The notes beneath the pieces are model-generated. The model was given only the letters and a program-made list of their open reading frames with translations. It had not been told where the DNA came from and made no database searches. The position numbers were made by a program, and so were the translations under genes. Below, in pieces: positions 35,421-44,127 of a stretch of DNA of 64,000 bases. The first letter of the stretch is position 1; every line of letters starts with the position of its first letter. This DNA comes from JANQTF01 sp036835375. GTDB taxonomy: Bacteria; Bacteroidota; Bacteroidia; J057. Location of the stretch: assembly GCA_036835375.1 (NCBI GenBank), contig DAITMB010000005.1, forward strand, positions 1 through 64,000. The letters run 5' to 3'.

Positions 35421-37208
35421 ATGAACATCGTAGCCGCAAAAGCATGGCTCCAAGCGCATTCCCTCAATGCTTATCTACATCTCCACACCGATCCCCACCA
35501 GAGCGAATATCTCGCTCCTCACTGGCAGGGCTTGGCATGGCTATCGGGATTCACCGGATCTTCGGGGACCCTAGTCATCGCTCAGCAAAGTGCTGCGCTG
35601 TGGACAGATGCTCGCTATCATTTGCAAGCGGAGCAACAACTGAAGGGAAGTGGGATCCAATTGATGAAAATGGGACTGCCCGAGACCCCGGATCTCAATG
35701 CTTGGCTCACCGAGACTTTTACTGCTGGGTCCGTAGTGGGACTTGACCCGCAGTTGATCTCAGCCGAACAATTTCAGCGGCGCGCCAAGCAGCTTCTGCA
35801 AAAAGGAATCACCCTCAAGCCAGCGCCAGGGTTGCTGGAAGAGATTTGGACAGATCGACCGGCGCTTTCATTGGATCACATTCGTCCTCACGCAGCCACA
35901 TATGCCGGATGGGAACGGCAAGAGAAAATCTCACAGTTGAGAGAGAAAATGTCCGAGTTGTCAGCGGATTACTTGCTGATCCCCACGCTCGACGACATAG
36001 CCTGGCTTCTCAATCTGAGAGGAAGCGATATTCCATACAATCCCGTGTGGATGAGCTTCGTGGTGGTCGATCCTGAAGCAGTCTGGCTCTTCATGGATCA
36101 GCGGAAAGTCAGCCCTGAACTGGCGGAAGAATTGCAAAGCGCAGGTGTCCATATTCGCCCCTATGAGGACATCGTTTCCTTTCTTGCTTCGCTCGAGCCT
36201 TCTTCGCCAGATGCGCCCAAGATCATTTGGCTTGACAGGCAACGAAGCAACCTCCAGCTTGTGAAAGCCATTCCTGCAGGCGTGAAACAAATTGATCAAA
36301 TCCTGCCAACGACCAAGATGAAGGCCTGTAAAAATCCCGAAGAGCAACTCCACATCCGGGCCTGCCATCGCAAAGATGGTTTGGCCCTTGTCGCCTTTCT
36401 GGCGTGGCTGGATCGAAACATCTCGCAAATCATCATTACTGAGCAATCGGCTTCTGACCGATTGGACTATTATCGGCAGCAACAAGCTGGGTATCAAGGA
36501 CCGAGTTTCAGCACGATTCCAGGGTATGGCGCACACGGAGCCATCGTCCATTATCACGTCACGCCAGAGACAGATCAAGAATTACGACCCGATGGAATTT
36601 TTTTGCTCGACTCAGGCGGGCAGTACCTGGATGGTACGACGGACATCACCCGAAGTATCGCGATGGGACCTGTCAGTGAGGCCATGAAAGAGGATTTTAC
36701 CCTTGTGCTCAAGGGGCACATTGCGCTGGCGCAGGCCGTGTTCCCCGAAGGTACCCAAGGCGTGCAACTGGATGTCCTCGCCCGCCAATATCTCTGGCAA
36801 CGTCAGCTGAACTATGGACACGGGACGGGGCACGGAGTAGGCTACTATTTGCTGGTGCATGAAGGCCCCGCGGGCATTGGTACCAAGGTCAGTCCTCAAC
36901 CAGCACTTCAGGCAGGGATGTTACTTTCTAATGAGCCGGGCATGTATCGCTCGGGGCAATACGGCATTCGAATCGAAAATCTCCTTCTCGTGGTAGAAAA
37001 AAAGGGCCCGGGCGACTTTGGGCGATTCCTGGCCTTTGAGACGGTGAGTTGCTGTCCCATCGACCTTCGACTGGTCAAGCCAGAGATGCTCACTCAGGAC
37101 GAAACTACCTGGCTCAACCATTACCATTCGTGGGTTCGGGAAAACCTGCTCCCGGACCTCTCGCCCGAAGATCAATCCTGGCTGATCCACGCGACGAGGG
37201 AAATCTAG
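35421..37208 (+). CDS. Three-domain M24B aminopeptidase P
   Basis: 595 residues from ATG 35421, 20 bases after the gap (MNIVAAKAWLQAHSLNAYLH). Two creatinase-like N-terminal domains (WLSGFTGSSGTLVI, WTDARYHLQAEQQL) precede the catalytic domain, as in eukaryotic-type cytosolic APP1. Metal ligands: Asp in FLLDSGGQYLDGTTDITRSI (two), His in YGHGTGHGVGYYLLVHEGP, Glu in LLSNEPGMYR and Glu in GIRIENLLLV. It is larger than and of a different subtype from the neighbouring M24 enzyme. A start upstream inside the gap cannot be excluded. Confidence 0.92.
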   Translation: MNIVAAKAWLQAHSLNAYLHLHTDPHQSEYLAPHWQGLAWLSGFTGSSGTLVIAQQSAALWTDARYHLQAEQQLKGSGIQLMKMGLPETPDLNAWLTETFTAGSVVGLDPQLISAEQFQRRAKQLLQKGITLKPAPGLLEEIWTDRPALSLDHIRPHAATYAGWERQEKISQLREKMSELSADYLLIPTLDDIAWLLNLRGSDIPYNPVWMSFVVVDPEAVWLFMDQRKVSPELAEELQSAGVHIRPYEDIVSFLASLEPSSPDAPKIIWLDRQRSNLQLVKAIPAGVKQIDQILPTTKMKACKNPEEQLHIRACHRKDGLALVAFLAWLDRNISQIIITEQSASDRLDYYRQQQAGYQGPSFSTIPGYGAHGAIVHYHVTPETDQELRPDGIFLLDSGGQYLDGTTDITRSIAMGPVSEAMKEDFTLVLKGHIALAQAVFPEGTQGVQLDVLARQYLWQRQLNYGHGTGHGVGYYLLVHEGPAGIGTKVSPQPALQAGMLLSNEPGMYRSGQYGIRIENLLLVVEKKGPGDFGRFLAFETVSCCPIDLRLVKPEMLTQDETTWLNHYHSWVRENLLPDLSPEDQSWLIHATREI

Positions 37209-37260
37209 TCAAGGATCAATAGACTGAAAAGGAGGATGGGTCAATGGGTATTTTACGTAG

Positions 37261-37290
37261 AAAAGCAGGCGACCCGATGGGACGCCTGCT
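37261..37290 (-). terminator. Terminator of the small T9SS protein gene
   Basis: On the minus strand an 8-bp stem (AGCAGGCG/CGCCTGCT) with an inner CCC/GGG pair is followed by TTTT. It begins 32 bases past that gene's stop and may also serve the plus-strand aminopeptidase. Confidence 0.7.
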
Positions 37291-37321
37291 GTATGATTTA
37301 CCGAAGAAGAAGGATCGGAAA

Positions 37322-37669
37322 TTATTGCAAAATCACTCGCTTGATGACTTGCTGTTGATCCACCTGGATCTTCACGAAGTAAAATCCCTTTGGGAGAGAG
37401 GTCAAATCAAACTGTACTCTTTCATTGGTAGAGACTTGACGAACCTCTACGGCTTGGCCGATCAGGTTGACAATCTTCACTTCGAAGTTTTCGAAAAATT
37501 GGCTGTCAATCTGAAGGAAAAACACGCCATTGGTGGGGTTGGGATATACAGAGGCCTCAATTCTTACACCATCTAATTCACTTTCCCAACCATTTTCAAA
37601 TCCGGTTGCCGAGGCGGGTAGGGTAGCAAAAATACATAGGGAGATAAAAAGTAAACGTAGCTGCTTCAT
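37322..37669 (-). CDS. Stand-alone type A T9SS sorting domain protein
   Basis: 115 residues: a signal peptide (MKQLRLLFISLCIFATLPAS), about 15 linker residues, then a complete type A sorting domain (ASVYPNPTNGVFFLQID, VKIVNLIGQAVEV, LTSLPKGFYFVKIQVD, QQVIKRVILQ). There is no room for a cargo domain. Sorting domains are normally cleaved off large secreted proteins by PorU-type peptidases. This could be a remnant of a lost cargo gene or a functional small protein. It has its own terminator and no partner in operon. Confidence 0.85.
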   Translation of the reverse strand: MKQLRLLFISLCIFATLPASATGFENGWESELDGVRIEASVYPNPTNGVFFLQIDSQFFENFEVKIVNLIGQAVEVRQVSTNERVQFDLTSLPKGFYFVKIQVDQQQVIKRVILQ

Positions 37670-37766
37670 CTTCGGTAAATTATAGATGCAATGTAGGGAA
37701 GTTTACCCAAATTCGTGCCACAAAGTTTCGCTGAAATCCTACGCAATTCACTGACCGGAGAAAAAA

Positions 37767-38468
37767 ATGATCGATCGTGCAGAAACAGAGGACAATCGTG
37801 GGGCACTCACCGCACTTGTGTTTGGTGGCAGTGGTTTGGTAGGCACCCAGCTTTGGCGCGTGTTATGGGGAGACGAGCGTTGGGGTCATATTCGTTGCAT
37901 CGGTCGAAGAACTTTGTCAGAGATTCCTGATGATTCTCGCATCGAGTCGGTAGAAGTCGATATGTTTCAGCCCGAGACCTTTGCAGAATCACTTCGGGGA
38001 GATGTGGCGTTCATTTGCCTAGGCTCTACGATGAAAAAAGCTGGTTCTAGAGAGGAATTTTGGCGAATAGACGTTTCGCTGCCAGAACTTTTGGCCAAGG
38101 CATGTGCACAGCAAGGCGTCAGGCGACTGGTTGTTATCTCTTCGGCTGGAACTTCTACAGACTCTCCTTTTTACTATAGCCGGGCCAAAGCAGCGATGGA
38201 AGCTGCCGTGCGGGCGAGTGGAATTCCTGACGTCGTGGTTGTGCGCCCCGGCCTTTTATTGGGCGACAGGCAAGAGCTGCGCTTGGGAGAAGTTTTCGGC
38301 GCATTTGTCATGCGGTCGCTGGATCCAGCTTTCAAATTTTTCGGATTTCATCAAGCTCGTCCCATTCCAGTTACCGTGTTGGCGCGGGCCATGAACCAGC
38401 TTGGCCATTTGCCTCGAGTCAATTCTCAGTATGACAATGCGGAGCTTCTCTATTTGGGAAGCGGGTAG
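37767..38468 (+). CDS. Atypical short-chain dehydrogenase (HTATIP2/TIP30-like)
   Basis: 233 residues. The Rossmann motif near the N-terminus is FGGSGLVGTQLWRVL, the central segment VAFICLGSTMKKAGSREEFW is typical of the TIP30-like atypical SDRs, and the active-site pair is in FYYSRAKAAME. Binds NAD(P)H; substrate unknown. Followed on the same strand, 66 bp later, by the short LacI-type gene, possibly one transcript. Confidence 0.85.
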   Translation: MIDRAETEDNRGALTALVFGGSGLVGTQLWRVLWGDERWGHIRCIGRRTLSEIPDDSRIESVEVDMFQPETFAESLRGDVAFICLGSTMKKAGSREEFWRIDVSLPELLAKACAQQGVRRLVVISSAGTSTDSPFYYSRAKAAMEAAVRASGIPDVVVVRPGLLLGDRQELRLGEVFGAFVMRSLDPAFKFFGFHQARPIPVTVLARAMNQLGHLPRVNSQYDNAELLYLGSG

Positions 38469-38534
38469 CTCCATGATAGCTTGCTCCATCCAAATCAGTA
38501 GCTTTTGCTTTCTCTCGCTGTAAGCCCCCGGTAT

Positions 38535-39137
38535 ATGAGAAAAAAGCAAGTCACTATCCTTGAACTCGCTACTCGCTTAGGTTTGTCGCCCTCTACTGTG
38601 TCGAGAGCACTGAATGGGCGACACAGAATTTCTGCCGAGACACAGAAAAGGGTCAAGACCCTCGCTTCGGAACTGGGCTACCGCCCCAATGTATCCGCTC
38701 GACACCTGCGAGAAAACAGGACCTACACCCTCGGATTGCTTTTGTCAGGCCTAGATTCTCGCTTTTTAGCTGATTTTTTAGAGGCGGTGGCTCGAGAAGC
38801 GCGGCTGCTGCAGCACCACTTGATTTTGGAATTCGGACAGGACTTGGAAGTTCTGGATTTCCTGCTGGATGCCCAATTAGATGGCGTATTTGTTCAAGAA
38901 GGCCCTGAGATGAATCGCACTGCGATTTTGGAGCGTGTCCGCCAGCGACAGGTGCCCCTCGTCCTGCTTGGCCCTCAACAAGATCGGCCCGCTTGGGAAT
39001 CCACCGATGATCCCCGCCAGACCACGACCCACACACTCGCCTGCACGGCGCTCCATAAGCTCTTCGAAGAAATCGACGCCATGGAACACGAAAACCACCC
39101 TTCCACCGAGGTGGTGCGCGTGTCTCTTTCCAACTGA
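38535..39137 (+). CDS. Miniature LacI family regulator, internal part of ligand domain missing
   Basis: 200 residues from ATG 38535; family members are about 340. The N-terminal 60 residues are an intact LacI DNA-binding domain with hinge (ILELATRLGLSPSTVSRALN, ELGYRPNVSARHLRENRT). The ligand domain begins normally (TLGLLLSGLDSRFLADFLEA) and reaches DGVFVQEGPEMN...VPLVLLGPQ. It then jumps to what resembles the family's final helix and strand (ALHKLFEEID...EVVRVSLSN), missing roughly 120-140 central residues. The frame is unbroken and the end aligns with family ends, so this looks like an in-frame internal deletion rather than a frameshift. It probably cannot bind sugar normally but may still bind DNA. 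Confidence 0.75.
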   Translation: MRKKQVTILELATRLGLSPSTVSRALNGRHRISAETQKRVKTLASELGYRPNVSARHLRENRTYTLGLLLSGLDSRFLADFLEAVAREARLLQHHLILEFGQDLEVLDFLLDAQLDGVFVQEGPEMNRTAILERVRQRQVPLVLLGPQQDRPAWESTDDPRQTTTHTLACTALHKLFEEIDAMEHENHPSTEVVRVSLSN

Positions 39138-39360
39138 GCTTCGAGTCGAGGAGCGAAGACCCGAAAAGGTAAAGCCTTTTTATCCGCGATAATATCTCGC
39201 ACAGGCGCTCCTGCATACTTTGCAAGTATCGGTTGCCGGGCTTAACTTGCTAACCTGATATTTCTGTGCGAAATATGGAGCACTGCACTGATCGTGAATG
39301 ATTTGCGTTGTATGTTCCCTATTCGAAGGAGGTAGCCGAATCAAAGGGAAGGAAGCCGAT

Positions 39361-40113
39361 ATGCAAGAACCCAAAGGAATTGAAGTGCGCAATCTCCGAA
39401 AAGCTTTTGGAGACAAAGAGGTTCTCAAAGGGATTGATTTTCACTTTGAGCCAGGTAAAATCAACATGATCATCGGGGCGAGTGGTAGTGGAAAGTCTGT
39501 CATGCTCAAGTGTGTGGTGGGCCTGCACCTGCCCGATGCGGGGGAAGTGCTCTACACTGGAGAGAACTTTTTTGAAGCTGATAATAAGCGCGTGAAGGAG
39601 CTTCGGACCAATATCGGGATGCTATTCCAAAGCTCGGCCCTGTTTGATTCGATGACGGTGGAGCAAAATGTCGCCTTCCCGATAAAGATGTTTACCCAAC
39701 AAAAAAATTCCGAAATCCGCGACCGCGTCAATGATTGCCTAGCGAGGGTCAACCTGGTGGGAGCCAACAAGCTCTTGCCAGCGGAGCTATCTGGAGGAAT
39801 GCAAAAGCGGGTTGGCATTGCCCGAGCCATTGCGATGAATCCAAAGTATTTGTTCGTGGATGAGCCCAACTCTGGCCTAGATCCCCTCACCGCCTCGGTG
39901 ATTGATAAACTCATCCAGGAATTGACCGAAGAATACAATATGACGACCATCGTCGTTTCCCATGACATGAACAGCGTCATGAACATCGGACAAAAAATCA
40001 TGTTTTTGTACGAAGGGCGCAAGGAGTGGGAGGGCACCAACAAAGAGATCCTATATTCAGGCGAGCCGAATTTGGAGAAGTTTATCTTTGTCTCTGACTT
40101 GATCAAGCGATAA
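39361..40113 (+). CDS. ABC transporter ATP-binding protein, MlaF-like
   Basis: 250 residues from ATG 39361. Walker A GASGSGKSVMLKC, Q-loop in MLFQSSALFDSMTVEQNVAFP, signature LSGGMQKRVGIARA, Walker B YLFVDEPNSGLDP and H-loop VSHDMNSV are all present. The SALFDSMTVxxNVAFP stretch is typical of MlaF/Mkl ATPases that power phospholipid transport to or from the outer membrane. The MlaE-like permease and MCE substrate-binding protein usually encoded beside it are absent here. It lies 45 bp ahead of ligA. Confidence 0.88.
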   Translation: MQEPKGIEVRNLRKAFGDKEVLKGIDFHFEPGKINMIIGASGSGKSVMLKCVVGLHLPDAGEVLYTGENFFEADNKRVKELRTNIGMLFQSSALFDSMTVEQNVAFPIKMFTQQKNSEIRDRVNDCLARVNLVGANKLLPAELSGGMQKRVGIARAIAMNPKYLFVDEPNSGLDPLTASVIDKLIQELTEEYNMTTIVVSHDMNSVMNIGQKIMFLYEGRKEWEGTNKEILYSGEPNLEKFIFVSDLIKR

Positions 40114-40158
40114 GTTCGTTGCCTCATTTGCCCACACCCATCCCAATTCCCTGAATCC

Positions 40159-42162
40159 ATGTCGCCACAAGAGCAGATTCGCCAGCTCAGCACAGAACTG
40201 CAAGAACACAACTACCGATATTATGTACTGGCTCAACCCAGTATTTCCGACTACGAATTTGATCAAAAGCTGCGAGAGCTAGCAGCATTGGAAGCACTCC
40301 ACCCAATGTTTCGGCTGCCAGATTCTCCTACTCTTCGTGTCGGCGGAGAGGTGAGCAAGGAGTTTCCTGCATTCACCCATCTTCGCCCAATGCTGAGCTT
40401 GGGTAATTCCTATTCCATTGAGGACATCGCAGAATTTCATCGGCAAGTGTGTGAAGGCGTTGGTGACACCCCCTTCACCTACCTTCTGGAGCACAAATAC
40501 GATGGTGTGTCTTTGAGCCTACACTATGAGCAGGGACTCTTGGTGAGGGGTGTGACACGCGGTGACGGAGTGCAAGGTGACGACATTACCCCCAACATTC
40601 GGACGATCCACAGTGTCCCGCTCAAACTGCGCGGCGAAGGGTGGCCTGACCGGGTAGAAGTAAGGGGAGAAGTCGTGATGCCGCGAGAATCATTTGACAG
40701 ACTTAATGAACAGCGAGAGCAAGAAGGACTGCCCTTGCTCATGAATCCCCGAAACACCACAGCAGGAACGCTCAAAATGCAAGATTCCGCCGTGGTGGCA
40801 AGCCGTCACATGATTTTCTTTGCTTACTCTCTCTATCTCGAGGGCCGCACCCTGACTACCGACGCGGAAGCCATGAGCTTGCTGGCTCAATGGGGATTCC
40901 TCTCCAGTGGCGCCGATGCTGTAGCAAATAATCTAGAGGAGGTCATTGACTACCTCAACACCTGGGAGGCTCGCCGCCGAACACTCCCTTATGAAATCGA
41001 CGGCATTGTCATCAAGGTCAACGAATGGGCATTGCGCGACGAACTGGGCTTTACAGCCAAGGCACCACGCTGGGCCATGAGCTATAAATACAAGGCCGAA
41101 GAAGCCCTCACTCGCCTCGAAAGCGTGGCTTATCAAGTGGGCAGGACTGGCAAGGTGACACCCGTGGCCAATTTGAGCCCGGTGCTCTTGGCGGGGACCA
41201 CTGTCAAGCGCGCCTCCATTCATAATGCAGATGAGATCCAGCGACTGGGCCTGCACGAAGGGGATCTCGTACAGGTGGAAAAAGGAGGGGAGATCATTCC
41301 TAAAATCACTGCGGTGATCCTCGAAAGTCGATCAGCGACTTCCAGTCCCGTGATATTTCCCACAACCTGCCCTGATTGCGGGGTGGCTTTGATTCGCGTG
41401 GAGGGCGATGCCAACCATTATTGCCCCAATGTGGATGGCTGCCCTCCCCAGATCAAAGGGCGAATCATCCACTATGCTTCCCGAAGAGCGATGGACATTG
41501 AAGGATTGGGAACGGAAATTGTGAATCAACTGGTAGATTCGGGACTGATCAGCTCCTATGCAGATCTATATGATTTGAGCTATGAGCGAGTCGTGGCGCT
41601 GGATCGTTTTGCGGAATTGTCCGCGACCAACTTACTCCAAGGCATCGCTCAAAGCACCCAAGTGCCTTTTGCCAGAGTACTATTTGCGCTGGGAATTCGG
41701 TTCGTGGGCGAGACCGTTGCCAAGAAACTGGCCAGGCACTATGGAAGTCTTCGGAAGCTGATGCAAGCGGAGGTGGAGGAACTGGTGAATGTGCCAGATG
41801 TAGGACATCGGATTGCCGAAAGTGTGAAAGCATTTTTCGAAGACCCGAAACATCTCCTTTGGATAGATCGGCTCGAACGGGCAGGCCTGACGCTTGAGTC
41901 AGCAGAAAAAGCTGCCTCGACAGCCGCTTTCAACGGGAAAAGTTTTGTAATTTCAGGCGTTTTTCAGGGATTTGAGCGGGATGAATTGAAAGCAATGGTA
42001 GAGAGATTGGGTGGCGAAGTAAAAAGTTCTGTGTCGAGTAAAACTACCTATCTTCTCGCGGGCGAAAGTGCAGGCCCATCTAAAGTGCAAAAGGCACAGC
42101 AGTTGAAAGTAACCGTCCTCTCCGAGCAGGATTTTATCACTATGATTGATGGAGTGGCTTAG
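40159..42162 (+). CDS. ligA: NAD-dependent DNA ligase
   Basis: 667 residues, full length. Adenylation motif EHKYDGVSL holds the nucleotide-accepting Lys, preceded by the NAD-binding Ia segment (YRYYVLAQPSISDYEFD). The four-Cys zinc finger is CPDCGVALIRVEGDANHYCP plus the next Cys, then helix-hairpin-helix repeats (ALGIRFVGETVAKKLARHYG) and a C-terminal BRCT domain (SFVISGVFQGFERDELK). Seals nicks in replication and repair. Its end overlaps the next gene by 14 bp. Confidence 0.98.
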   Translation: MSPQEQIRQLSTELQEHNYRYYVLAQPSISDYEFDQKLRELAALEALHPMFRLPDSPTLRVGGEVSKEFPAFTHLRPMLSLGNSYSIEDIAEFHRQVCEGVGDTPFTYLLEHKYDGVSLSLHYEQGLLVRGVTRGDGVQGDDITPNIRTIHSVPLKLRGEGWPDRVEVRGEVVMPRESFDRLNEQREQEGLPLLMNPRNTTAGTLKMQDSAVVASRHMIFFAYSLYLEGRTLTTDAEAMSLLAQWGFLSSGADAVANNLEEVIDYLNTWEARRRTLPYEIDGIVIKVNEWALRDELGFTAKAPRWAMSYKYKAEEALTRLESVAYQVGRTGKVTPVANLSPVLLAGTTVKRASIHNADEIQRLGLHEGDLVQVEKGGEIIPKITAVILESRSATSSPVIFPTTCPDCGVALIRVEGDANHYCPNVDGCPPQIKGRIIHYASRRAMDIEGLGTEIVNQLVDSGLISSYADLYDLSYERVVALDRFAELSATNLLQGIAQSTQVPFARVLFALGIRFVGETVAKKLARHYGSLRKLMQAEVEELVNVPDVGHRIAESVKAFFEDPKHLLWIDRLERAGLTLESAEKAASTAAFNGKSFVISGVFQGFERDELKAMVERLGGEVKSSVSSKTTYLLAGESAGPSKVQKAQQLKVTVLSEQDFITMIDGVA

Positions 42163-42733
42163 CGATTTAAAGGAAAAATTCAGCCGTAGGCGCATCCGCA
42201 GTCTAGACAGGACCAAAGAGTTCTCTCGCGACTTTGTGGACATCGAAACTGCCAAGTACATTGGCGTCATCGTCAATACTGACTCTATGAGTCGGGACGA
42301 CCAAGTATTGATCAAAGACTACATTCACTCCCTTCAAAAGCGAAAGAAGCGAGTCCTCCTGGTAGAAATCAGCTATAACAAAAAGGCCGAACCTACTTGG
42401 CAAGAGTTTGGAGACGAGTTCATCTTCATTCATCCGAACAAGCTCAACTGGCTGGACTACCCCACCCCGGGATTGGAAGGACAAATCAGACAACACGAAT
42501 TAGACATTCTCATCGATCTGGATACTTCGCTGAGAATGACCTCCAAGTATGTCTGCTCCATGGCCAAAGCCAGGACCCGCACAGGCGTGCACCGGGAGGG
42601 CTTGGAAAGCTGCTACGAACTCATGATCCATCGCGCCGATGAGCATGACCTCAAGGGGCTGCTCCGCGAATTTGACTATTTCTTGAATATGATCGACAAT
42701 GGGCACCGAGCCCAAGTGAAAGTTGCCCCATGA
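42149..42733 (+). CDS. DUF6913-like hypothetical protein
   Basis: 194 residues from ATG 42149, overlapping ligA by 14 bp and dapA by 4 bp (ATGA), so translation of the three genes is probably coupled. The sequence is soluble, with YIGVIVNTDSMSRDDQVLIK, FIFIHPNKLNWLDYP and the segment ELDILIDLDTSLRMTSKYVC. Genes of this kind commonly sit between ligA and dapA in Bacteroidota and, from memory, correspond to DUF6913. No function is known; the conserved position may reflect a housekeeping role. Confidence 0.8.
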   Translation: MEWLSDLKEKFSRRRIRSLDRTKEFSRDFVDIETAKYIGVIVNTDSMSRDDQVLIKDYIHSLQKRKKRVLLVEISYNKKAEPTWQEFGDEFIFIHPNKLNWLDYPTPGLEGQIRQHELDILIDLDTSLRMTSKYVCSMAKARTRTGVHREGLESCYELMIHRADEHDLKGLLREFDYFLNMIDNGHRAQVKVAP

Positions 42734-43620
42734 TAGATTGGTTACGCGGCACAGGCGTCGCTTTGGTTACCCCGTTTACTCCCGAGGGAGAACTGGATCT
42801 ACCTGCACTTGATCGGATCGTGCAGCACATGATCAAGGGATCGGTCGAATATCTAGTGGTGCTCGGCACCACAGGGGAATCCGCTACCTTGAGTGGGCAG
42901 GAGCAGGATCAGGTCATCCGCACGGTGATGGAAAGTAATCAGGGCAAATTACCGATTGTCTTGGGTGCAGGCGGAAATGACACCCGCGAAGTCGTTCGCA
43001 AGGCAGCATCCTACCAAAAGCAGTACGCGCCGGATGGGATTCTTTCCGTGTGCCCTTATTACAATCGGCCCACACAAGAGGGAATGTATCGCCACTTCGA
43101 AGCCACTGCGAGGGCAATTGACTTGCCGTTAATTCTTTATAATGTCCCCGCGCGCACCGCTTCAAATCTTCTCCCCAGCACAACCCTGAGACTTGCCAAA
43201 GAGCTACCCAATGTCGTAGCAATCAAAGAAGCTTCAAATGACCTGGCTCAGTGTATGGCGATATTGGCCGACAAGCCAGAGGATTTCGAGCTAATTTCTG
43301 GGGAAGATGCGCTCACGTTGCCACTAGTGGCCTTGGGTGCATCTGGCGTGATTTCAGTCGCAGCCAATGCCTTTCCAAAGCCCTTTTCCGACTTGGTGCG
43401 GGCTACCCTTTCAGGAGATTTCGCCTTGGCTCGCCAAGCGCAATATCGCCTGTTAGCGCTCATGAACCTTCTTTTTGCAGAGGGAAATCCAGCGGGAGTG
43501 AAAGCTGCCATGGCGTCTCAAGGGCTTTGCGAAGCCACAGTCCGACTGCCTTTGGTCGCTGCAAGCGATACTTTGCGCGAGCAAATGTCCATCGCGTGGA
43601 ACCGCGCCTTCGAAAGTTGA
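42730..43620 (+). CDS. dapA: 4-hydroxy-tetrahydrodipicolinate synthase
   Basis: 296 residues. Pyruvate-binding GTTGESATLS, catalytic Tyr in ILYNVPARTASNLLP and Schiff-base Lys in VAIKEASND are all present, with the ISGEDALTLPL segment that follows in the family. Condenses pyruvate with aspartate semialdehyde, the first committed step to lysine and meso-diaminopimelate. The start overlaps the preceding gene by 4 bp. Confidence 0.96.
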   Translation: MIDWLRGTGVALVTPFTPEGELDLPALDRIVQHMIKGSVEYLVVLGTTGESATLSGQEQDQVIRTVMESNQGKLPIVLGAGGNDTREVVRKAASYQKQYAPDGILSVCPYYNRPTQEGMYRHFEATARAIDLPLILYNVPARTASNLLPSTTLRLAKELPNVVAIKEASNDLAQCMAILADKPEDFELISGEDALTLPLVALGASGVISVAANAFPKPFSDLVRATLSGDFALARQAQYRLLALMNLLFAEGNPAGVKAAMASQGLCEATVRLPLVAASDTLREQMSIAWNRAFES

Positions 43621-43804
43621 CAACCAAACCTACCACCTTTGGTTAGGTGCCATTTTCCTGAAATTTTTTCTCTTTGCAAGTCCACGCAGCCTGAGGAACA
43701 GAATGCTGAATCCATGGACTGCCGACTGAGAAATGGCTGGAGATTCCGCTTTAGGAAAATAAGGAGCGGAGTGCAAATAGAATTGAACGGCTATAAACAC
43801 GGAA

Positions 43805-43827
43805 GGCCGGAAGGTTTACTTCCGGCC
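43805..43827. terminator. GC-rich hairpin between dapA and the Hc1-like gene
   Basis: A perfect 9-bp stem (GGCCGGAAG/CTTCCGGCC) with a 5-base loop, 184 bases after dapA and 69 bases past the Hc1-like stop on the other strand. No clean T-run either side. Confidence 0.45.
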
Positions 43828-43895
43828 GGTTCGTTTGAATACTTCACATCCTTCCAGCGTTTACGCGTGCACGTGCCGTGCTCGAAGGGGAGGAA

Positions 43896-44069
43896 TTAGT
43901 CTACTTTTCTGTCTTGGATATCCTTACGGATGTCCTGGGCGATGACTTTGATATCTTGCATGGCTTTCCGTGCACGAGTTCCGGCAGCTTTGTTGCCTTT
44001 ATCGTAGAACTTTACAAAGTCATCCTCTACAGAGAGGACGAGATCTTTCAGTGTTTTGTACTTTTCCAT
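43896..44069 (-). CDS. Hc1/histone H1-like small DNA-binding protein
   Basis: A 57-residue basic protein starting MEKYKTLKDLVLSVEDDF and continuing KFYDKGNKAAGTRARKAMQD, then a Lys/Arg-rich end (IRKDIQDRKVD). The pattern FYxKGNKAAGTRxRKxMQDxK is characteristic of the short histone H1-like proteins found across Bacteroidota, thought to bind and shape nucleoid DNA. It is followed on the plus-strand side by the GC-rich hairpin at 43805-43827. A TAAATTTG -7-like element (44123-44130, within the end of the next gene) could be its promoter. Confidence 0.88.
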   Translation of the reverse strand: MEKYKTLKDLVLSVEDDFVKFYDKGNKAAGTRARKAMQDIKVIAQDIRKDIQDRKVD

Positions 44070-44127
44070 TTGAAACGAAGTTGGGTTCTTAAACTCAAAT
44101 TAACAAAATAATCCTGATCCCCCAAAT

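Noticed and set aside
35295..37208. A continuous reading frame spanning the N run into the second aminopeptidase
   Set aside because: The first third is undetermined bases; the real gene starts at ATG 35421 and the gap has no known length or frame.
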